Positions 37,802-39,998 of a stretch of DNA of 39,998 nt are shown here, piece by piece (position 1 is the first letter of the stretch; each line of letters begins with the position of its first letter). Origin of the DNA: Treponema sp. (GTDB lineage: Bacteria > Spirochaetota > Spirochaetia > Treponematales > Treponemataceae). The translations under genes were made by a program, and so were the position numbers. Below the pieces are notes generated by a model. It saw only the letters and a list, made by a program, of their open reading frames with translations. It was not told the origin of the DNA and did not search any database. The stretch is from contig JAFPYB010000122.1 of NCBI GenBank assembly GCA_017412405.1, forward strand, positions 1 through 39,998. The letters run 5' to 3'.

Positions 37802-39998
37802 ATGAAGAATAAATTTTTGCCGATAGCGGCACTTTCGCTTTTGACATTTGTTTTTTCCTCATGCTATTCGGCCAGACTGCAGCAGGCGCTGGCAGAAGTC
37901 GAAGAGCTGAGCGGAAAAGTTGCTCTTGTTGAAGAGGATATCGAAGCAAAAAACGCGGAGATTGAATCTAAAGAGGATGAGATTGCTGCGCTCAAGAAGC
38001 AGATTGCGGACTTGGAAAAAAGAGGCAACAACGACAAGGAAATTGCCGAAAAGAACAAGACCATTTCCGATCTTGAAAAAGAAGTGGCAAGTCTCAAGTC
38101 TCAGGTCAGCTCAAAGGAAGACGAGATTTCCAAGCTCAAGAACCAAATCGCGGAGTTGAGCAAGCAGCAGGCTGACACCGCCGGCTTGAACAAGACAATC
38201 GACAACCAGAAGAAGCAGATCGACGACTTGAACAAGCAGGTCGCAAACCTCAACAACACTGTTTCAAACCAGAAGAAGCAGCTTGACGACCTTTCAAAGC
38301 AGAATTCCGATTCTTCAAGCCTCAAGAAGCAGGTGTCGGATCTTACGTCAACAAACGCAAGCCAGAAGAAGACAATCGACGACTTGAACAAGCAGGTGTC
38401 CAACCTCAATACAACTGTCGCAAACCAGAAGAAGCAGATTGACGACTTGAACAAGCAGAACTCCGGCGGCTCAAATCTCCAGAAGCAGGTATCGGATCTC
38501 ACGTCAACAAACTCAAACCTCAAGAAGCAGGTTGATGATTTGAACAAGCAGGTTTCAGGCCTCAATTCAACGAACTCGAACCAGAAGAAGCAGATTGACG
38601 ACTTGAACAAGCAGATTGCAAGCCTCAACACCACAATCAACAATCAGAAAAAACAGATTGACGATTTGAACAAGAAGGCTGCAACAAGCAACTCCGCCGC
38701 TGCGAACGTCCTTGAGTCGGCTCAGGACAAGCAGATTGCGAGCCTCAACAACACAATCGCTGCCCAGAAGAAGCAGATTGAGGATTTGACCAAGCAGGTG
38801 GCAAACCTCAACACTACGGTGAACAACCAGAAGAAGCAGATTGACGAGCTGACAAAGCAGAATGCCGCCAACGCCCAGGCTGCAAAGCAGAACGAGCAGC
38901 TGACAAAGCAGGTTTCAGACCTGAACAACACAATCGCAAATCAGAAAAAGCAGCTTGACGACTTGAACAAGCAGCTCGCCCAGGCAAAGGCATCTTCCGC
39001 CAATGCGAACCAGACGGCAGCCTTGAACAAGCAGATTTCAGACTTGAACACCACAATCGCAAACCAGAAGAAGCAGATTGATGATTTGAACAAGCAGCTT
39101 GCCCAGGCAAAGAGCGCGTCTTCCGCCAACGCCGCCAATGCGAACCAGGTGGCGGAGCTGAACAAGCAGATTGCGAACCTCAACACCACAATCGCCGCCC
39201 AGAAGAAACAGATAGACGACTTGAACAAGCAGGTGGCAGCCAACGCCAATGCCGCAAAGCAGAACGCGGACTTGAACAAGCAGATTGCCAATCTCAACAA
39301 CACAATCGCCGCCCAGAAGAAGCAGCTTGACGATTTGAACAAACAGCTCGCCCAGGCAAAGGCTTCCGGGAACGCAGCCGCATCTGCCGACTTGACAAAG
39401 CAGATTGCAGACCTGAACAACACGATTGCAGCCCAGAAGAAGCAGATAGACGACTTGAACAAGCAGGTGGCAGCCAACGCCAATGCCGCAAAACAGGTTT
39501 CTGACTTGAACAAGCAGGTCGCAAACTTGAACACGACTGTTGCAAACCAGAAAAAACAAATCGACGACTTGAACAAACAGCTTGCCCAGGCAAAGAGCGC
39601 GTCTTCCGCCAATGCTGCCAATGCGAACCAGGCGGCGGAGCTGAACAAGCAGATTGCGAACCTCAACAACACAATCGCCGCCCAGAAAAAGCAGCTTGAC
39701 GACTTGAACAAGCAGAGCGCTGCCAACGCCAATGCTGCAAAGCAGAACGCGGACTTGAACAAGCAGATTGCAAACCTCAACACCACAATCAACAATCAGA
39801 AAAAACAGATTGACGATTTGAACAAACAGCTCGCCCAGGCAAAGGCTTCCGGGAATGCCGCCGCATCTGCCGACTTGACGAAGCAGATTGCAGACCTGAA
39901 CAACACGATTGCAGCCCAGAAGAAGCAGATAGACGACTTGAACAAGCAGGTGGCAGCCAACGCCAATGCCGCAAAGCAGAACGCGGACTTGAACAAGC
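37802..39998 (+). CDS. repetitive coiled-coil lipoprotein, 3' end beyond window
   Basis: At least 732 residues, still open at the window edge. The signal peptide MKNKFLPIAALSLLTFVFSSC gives a lipid-anchored Cys21. All that follows is predicted coiled coil without Pro. A first part (about 25-125) is a normal charged coil (EIESKEDEIAALKKQIADLE). Then a 21-residue unit, three heptads, repeats with variations: LNKQVANLNTT-VANQKKQIDD. Hydrophobic residues stand at a/d spacing (L, V/I, L, V/I, Q, I), leaving one Gln in the core per unit. Ala/Asn-rich spacers (SSANAANANQ) interrupt some units. Such a protein would be a rod roughly 100 nm long or more, in the periplasm or on the surface. It resembles no defined family I can name. 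Confidence 0.85.
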   Translation, partial: MKNKFLPIAALSLLTFVFSSCYSARLQQALAEVEELSGKVALVEEDIEAKNAEIESKEDEIAALKKQIADLEKRGNNDKEIAEKNKTISDLEKEVASLKSQVSSKEDEISKLKNQIAELSKQQADTAGLNKTIDNQKKQIDDLNKQVANLNNTVSNQKKQLDDLSKQNSDSSSLKKQVSDLTSTNASQKKTIDDLNKQVSNLNTTVANQKKQIDDLNKQNSGGSNLQKQVSDLTSTNSNLKKQVDDLNKQVSGLNSTNSNQKKQIDDLNKQIASLNTTINNQKKQIDDLNKKAATSNSAAANVLESAQDKQIASLNNTIAAQKKQIEDLTKQVANLNTTVNNQKKQIDELTKQNAANAQAAKQNEQLTKQVSDLNNTIANQKKQLDDLNKQLAQAKASSANANQTAALNKQISDLNTTIANQKKQIDDLNKQLAQAKSASSANAANANQVAELNKQIANLNTTIAAQKKQIDDLNKQVAANANAAKQNADLNKQIANLNNTIAAQKKQLDDLNKQLAQAKASGNAAASADLTKQIADLNNTIAAQKKQIDDLNKQVAANANAAKQVSDLNKQVANLNTTVANQKKQIDDLNKQLAQAKSASSANAANANQAAELNKQIANLNNTIAAQKKQLDDLNKQSAANANAAKQNADLNKQIANLNTTINNQKKQIDDLNKQLAQAKASGNAAASADLTKQIADLNNTIAAQKKQIDDLNKQVAANANAAKQNADLNK
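39100..39998 (+). repeat. 483-bp near-identical tandem repeat inside the coiled-coil gene
   Basis: Identical blocks recur 483 bases (161 codons) apart: GCCCAGGCAAAGAGCGCGTC begins at 39101 and 39584, and GATAGACGACTTGAACAAGC at 39445 and 39928. An additional copy of the latter block at 39211 gives a 234-base (78-codon) sub-period. Copies differ mainly by synonymous or Ala/Asn-neutral changes. Such DNA can expand or contract by recombination and is easily collapsed in short-read assembly. Confidence 0.85.

Noticed and set aside
38101-39996. Open minus-strand frames rich in Cys, Phe and Leu opposite the coiled-coil gene
   Set aside because: They are the antisense of the AAG/CAG/GAC-rich repeat units and mirror its period; no start signals or transport motifs are present.
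37863-39998. Possible CRISPR array or satellite in the repetitive end of the window
   Set aside because: Repeats are in frame, differ at synonymous positions and encode heptads with a lipoprotein signal peptide; there are no unique spacers of constant length.

Overview
The window reads as chromosomal DNA of a host-associated Treponema (Spirochaetota), probably a gut or rumen species of moderate GC. The evidence is the gene content and style: many lipoproteins with loose spirochaete lipoboxes, chemotaxis receptors and c-di-GMP enzymes scattered among housekeeping genes, a perfect sigma-28 -10 box (GCCGATAA), and mostly AGGAG-type ribosome sites mixed with several genes that seem to have no leader. 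There are no rRNA or tRNA genes, insertion sequences, prophage or CRISPR arrays. No gene-free stretch exceeds 300 bases; the larger gaps are annotated as regulatory regions or relics.

Layout. 1-3900 (all minus): a frameshifted secreted lipoprotein with a nine-G tract, a probable antitoxin-gene remnant, a KDPG aldolase fused to a glyoxalase-like domain, and a CaCA-family cation exchanger. The exchanger leader looks like a yybP-ykoY (manganese) riboswitch followed by an intrinsic terminator. A small unknown protein follows. 4000-8900: a membrane-anchored HtrA protease with a downstream class 3 lipase that carries a possible outer-membrane C-terminus, then an exported DUF362 protein. 9000-11100: a FIST sensor and a soluble chemoreceptor in one operon. 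11100-17300: a transglutaminase-fold protein with Ser at the Cys position, isocitrate dehydrogenase, a rhodanese lipoprotein, and aspartokinase-homoserine dehydrogenase. 17300-20800: a P-loop-less cytidylate-kinase-like/BON protein, a TetR regulator, and a divergent PAS-GGDEF-EAL protein whose sigma-28 promoter overlaps an operator-like palindrome.

20800-23650 is a lower-GC block with a BcgI-like type IIB restriction-modification pair (fused nuclease-methylase plus a two-TRD specificity subunit); the specificity gene is broken by one base. 23900-29100 holds a glycerol-3-phosphate acyltransferase with a coupled unknown gene, a SEC-C protein, an unusual EPSP synthase and a coupled patatin lipoprotein. 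29070-33020 holds cobB, cheW, a divergent chemoreceptor and a Bax-inhibitor-1 protein. 33100-36600 (minus) holds a RsmI-like methylase, pyrE, a small frameshifted ORF and a long-form guaA with a structured leader. The window ends in a GH25 lysozyme-like lipoprotein and the first 732 codons of a repetitive coiled-coil lipoprotein containing a 483-bp near-identical repeat.

The strongest leads are the predicted Mn2+ riboswitch on a CaCA exchanger, the fibrous repeat lipoprotein, the BcgI-like system with its frameshift, and the TetR/sigma-28 control region of the c-di-GMP phosphodiesterase. Several single-base breaks (two in the first lipoprotein, one in the specificity gene, one in the small ORF) could be real mutations, phase variation or assembly errors; the sequence alone cannot decide.
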